5,841 nt of DNA from Bacteroidota bacterium (GTDB taxonomy: Bacteria; Bacteroidota; Bacteroidia; Bacteroidales; WCHB1-69): contig JAEWNB010000084.1 of assembly GCA_023392945.1 (NCBI GenBank), positions 1 to 5,841 of the forward strand. The letters run 5' to 3'. This document shows, in pieces, positions 5,013 to 5,841 of the stretch; position 1 is the stretch's first letter, and each line of letters begins with the position of its first letter. Under the pieces are notes generated by a model that was not told the origin of the DNA, searched no databases, and was given only the letters and a program-made list of their open reading frames with translations. The translations under genes were made by a program, and so were the position numbers.

Positions 5013-5692
5013 AAATTATAAAGGCGGCAAAAATTTCCGGATTGTTTCTGATAGGCTTTGTCGGCCTGATAGGAATCTATTTTTTGTCAGCCCTGATTTT
5101 ATCCAGGATAACGGTTCCGGCTGAGAAAGAAAAAGGAAGTGACATTACGGTTTATGTTTTGAGCAACGGAATCCATTCGGATATTGTGATGCCGCTGAAA
5201 TCAGAGCTGAAAGACTGGAGCAAGGAAATTAAACTAAAAGATACTGAGTTGTATGATACTGCAATTGGTTATTTGGCAGTCGGTTGGGGAAACAAGGATT
5301 TTTATCTGAATACTCCGACCTGGGCGGACTTGAAGTTTACAACAGCTTTTAAAGCGGCCTTCGGAATCGGAAGCGCAGCCATTCATACTGCCAGTTATCA
5401 ATATATGACAGAATCTGAAAATTGTATTAAAATTGAAATTACAACTGAGCAATACAGAAAACTGGTGAAATATGTCGATGCCGGTTTTAAAAAGAATGCA
5501 AACGGACATTACAGGCAAATATATTCCAATACAAAATATGACAAAGGAAAGAGTTTCTATGAAGCTGAAAAAAAATACTCTATTTTTTTCACTTCAAACA
5601 CTTGGACGAACAATGCATTGAAAACTTGCGGTCAAAAAGCCTGCCTCTGGACTCCTTTTGATAAGGGAATATTTTATCACTATAAAAAATAA
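5009..5692 (+). CDS. TIGR02117/DUF2459 family membrane-anchored protein
   Basis: This 227-residue protein has one N-terminal membrane helix (residues about 10-33) and a domain that probably faces the periplasm. Family hallmarks in order are VLSNGIHSDIV (H56), VGWGNKDFYLNTPTWADL (92-108), an AAIH motif (H126) and NTWTNNAL followed by LWTPFDKG (197-220). The biochemical role of this family is not established to my knowledge. Family members as I remember them carry Cys just before NTWT (TCNTWT); here the residue is Ser196 (TSNTWT). A His-early, Cys-late order would fit a permuted papain-like fold, but that is inference. Its ATG lies inside the last codons of the AlkD-like gene (ATGA overlap), so the two are co-translated. 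It is the last gene of the operon, with 149 bp to the window edge and no strong terminator visible. Confidence 0.88.
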   Translation: MKIIKAAKISGLFLIGFVGLIGIYFLSALILSRITVPAEKEKGSDITVYVLSNGIHSDIVMPLKSELKDWSKEIKLKDTELYDTAIGYLAVGWGNKDFYLNTPTWADLKFTTAFKAAFGIGSAAIHTASYQYMTESENCIKIEITTEQYRKLVKYVDAGFKKNANGHYRQIYSNTKYDKGKSFYEAEKKYSIFFTSNTWTNNALKTCGQKACLWTPFDKGIFYHYKK

Positions 5693-5759
5693 TAGACCAT
5701 AAATTTTTATTCTCTAATAACCTGAGTTCGATTATTAATCATCAAGTAATCAATAAATT

Positions 5760-5779
5760 AAAGAGTTAAAAAGAGTTAA
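5760..5779 (+). repeat. Tandem 10-bp repeat upstream of a promoter
   Basis: AAAGAGTTAA occurs twice back to back (5760-5769 and 5770-5779), followed by an A-run. It lies about 30 bp before a -7 box, where an activator or an UP-like A/T-rich element would bind. With only two units it may also be simple slippage. Confidence 0.35.
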
Positions 5780-5807
5780 AAAAATAGGTTATATCATAGA
5801 ATTTTTG

Positions 5808-5815
5808 TACTTTTG
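5808..5815 (+). promoter_or_regulatory. -7 box for a gene beyond the right edge
   Basis: TACTTTTG matches TAnnTTTG, and the sequence after it (TAGCTGATAACC, then an A-rich leader to 5841) resembles a short untranslated leader. No ideal TTTG is found 19-21 bp upstream. The driven gene must start outside the window. Confidence 0.45.
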
Positions 5816-5841
5816 TAGCTGATAACCAAACAATTAACATC

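Noticed and set aside
5234..5518. 94-codon minus-strand frame
   Set aside because: It is antisense to the DUF2459 gene across its conserved GWG and AAIH motifs.

Overview
The window looks like low-GC Bacteroidota DNA, probably from the Flavobacteriia or a relative. Four signs point there: a tyrosine recombinase with a Bacteroidetes-type arm-binding N-terminus, an excisionase-like HTH gene start, several TAnnTTTG (-7) promoter boxes, and short secreted or beta-barrel proteins with weak or absent Shine-Dalgarno sequences. No rRNA, tRNA or CRISPR array is visible. The phylum is inferred from the sequence and was not checked by search.

Left part (1-2513, minus strand): this is the integration module of a mobile element that continues beyond the left edge. 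A full-length tyrosine recombinase (1034-2464) is followed on the same strand by an unrecognised 224-residue protein (298-972). The first 50 codons of an excisionase-like HTH protein (1-152) come next. The integrase has a well-formed Bacteroidetes promoter (2480-2513), and this rules out the longest possible reading of its start.

Middle (2514-3586): a perfect 52-bp direct repeat occurs at 2643-2694 and 3397-3448. Each copy carries an intrinsic terminator pointing right. Together they bracket one small secreted-protein gene (2762-3352) with its own -7 box. The order is divergent integrase, repeat, single gene pointing away, repeat. In outline this resembles an integron with one cassette, although neither the integrase nor the repeat looks like classical IntI/attC. 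It could also be two nested or tandem insertions at one attachment site. This is the most interesting part of the window.

Right part (3587-5841, plus strand): this looks like ordinary chromosomal content. It holds an outer-membrane beta-barrel protein (3587-4135), then a palindrome-rich intergenic stretch. After that comes a two-gene operon of an AlkD-like DNA alkylation-repair HEAT protein (4305-5012) overlapping by 4 bp a TIGR02117/DUF2459 membrane-anchored protein (5009-5692). A promoter-like box near the right edge (5808-5815) probably drives a gene outside the window.

The left genes would work together in integration and excision, and the two repeat copies are the natural candidates for recombination sites. 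The secreted protein would then be cargo. The beta-barrel, AlkD-like and DUF2459 genes show no functional link to the mobile element.
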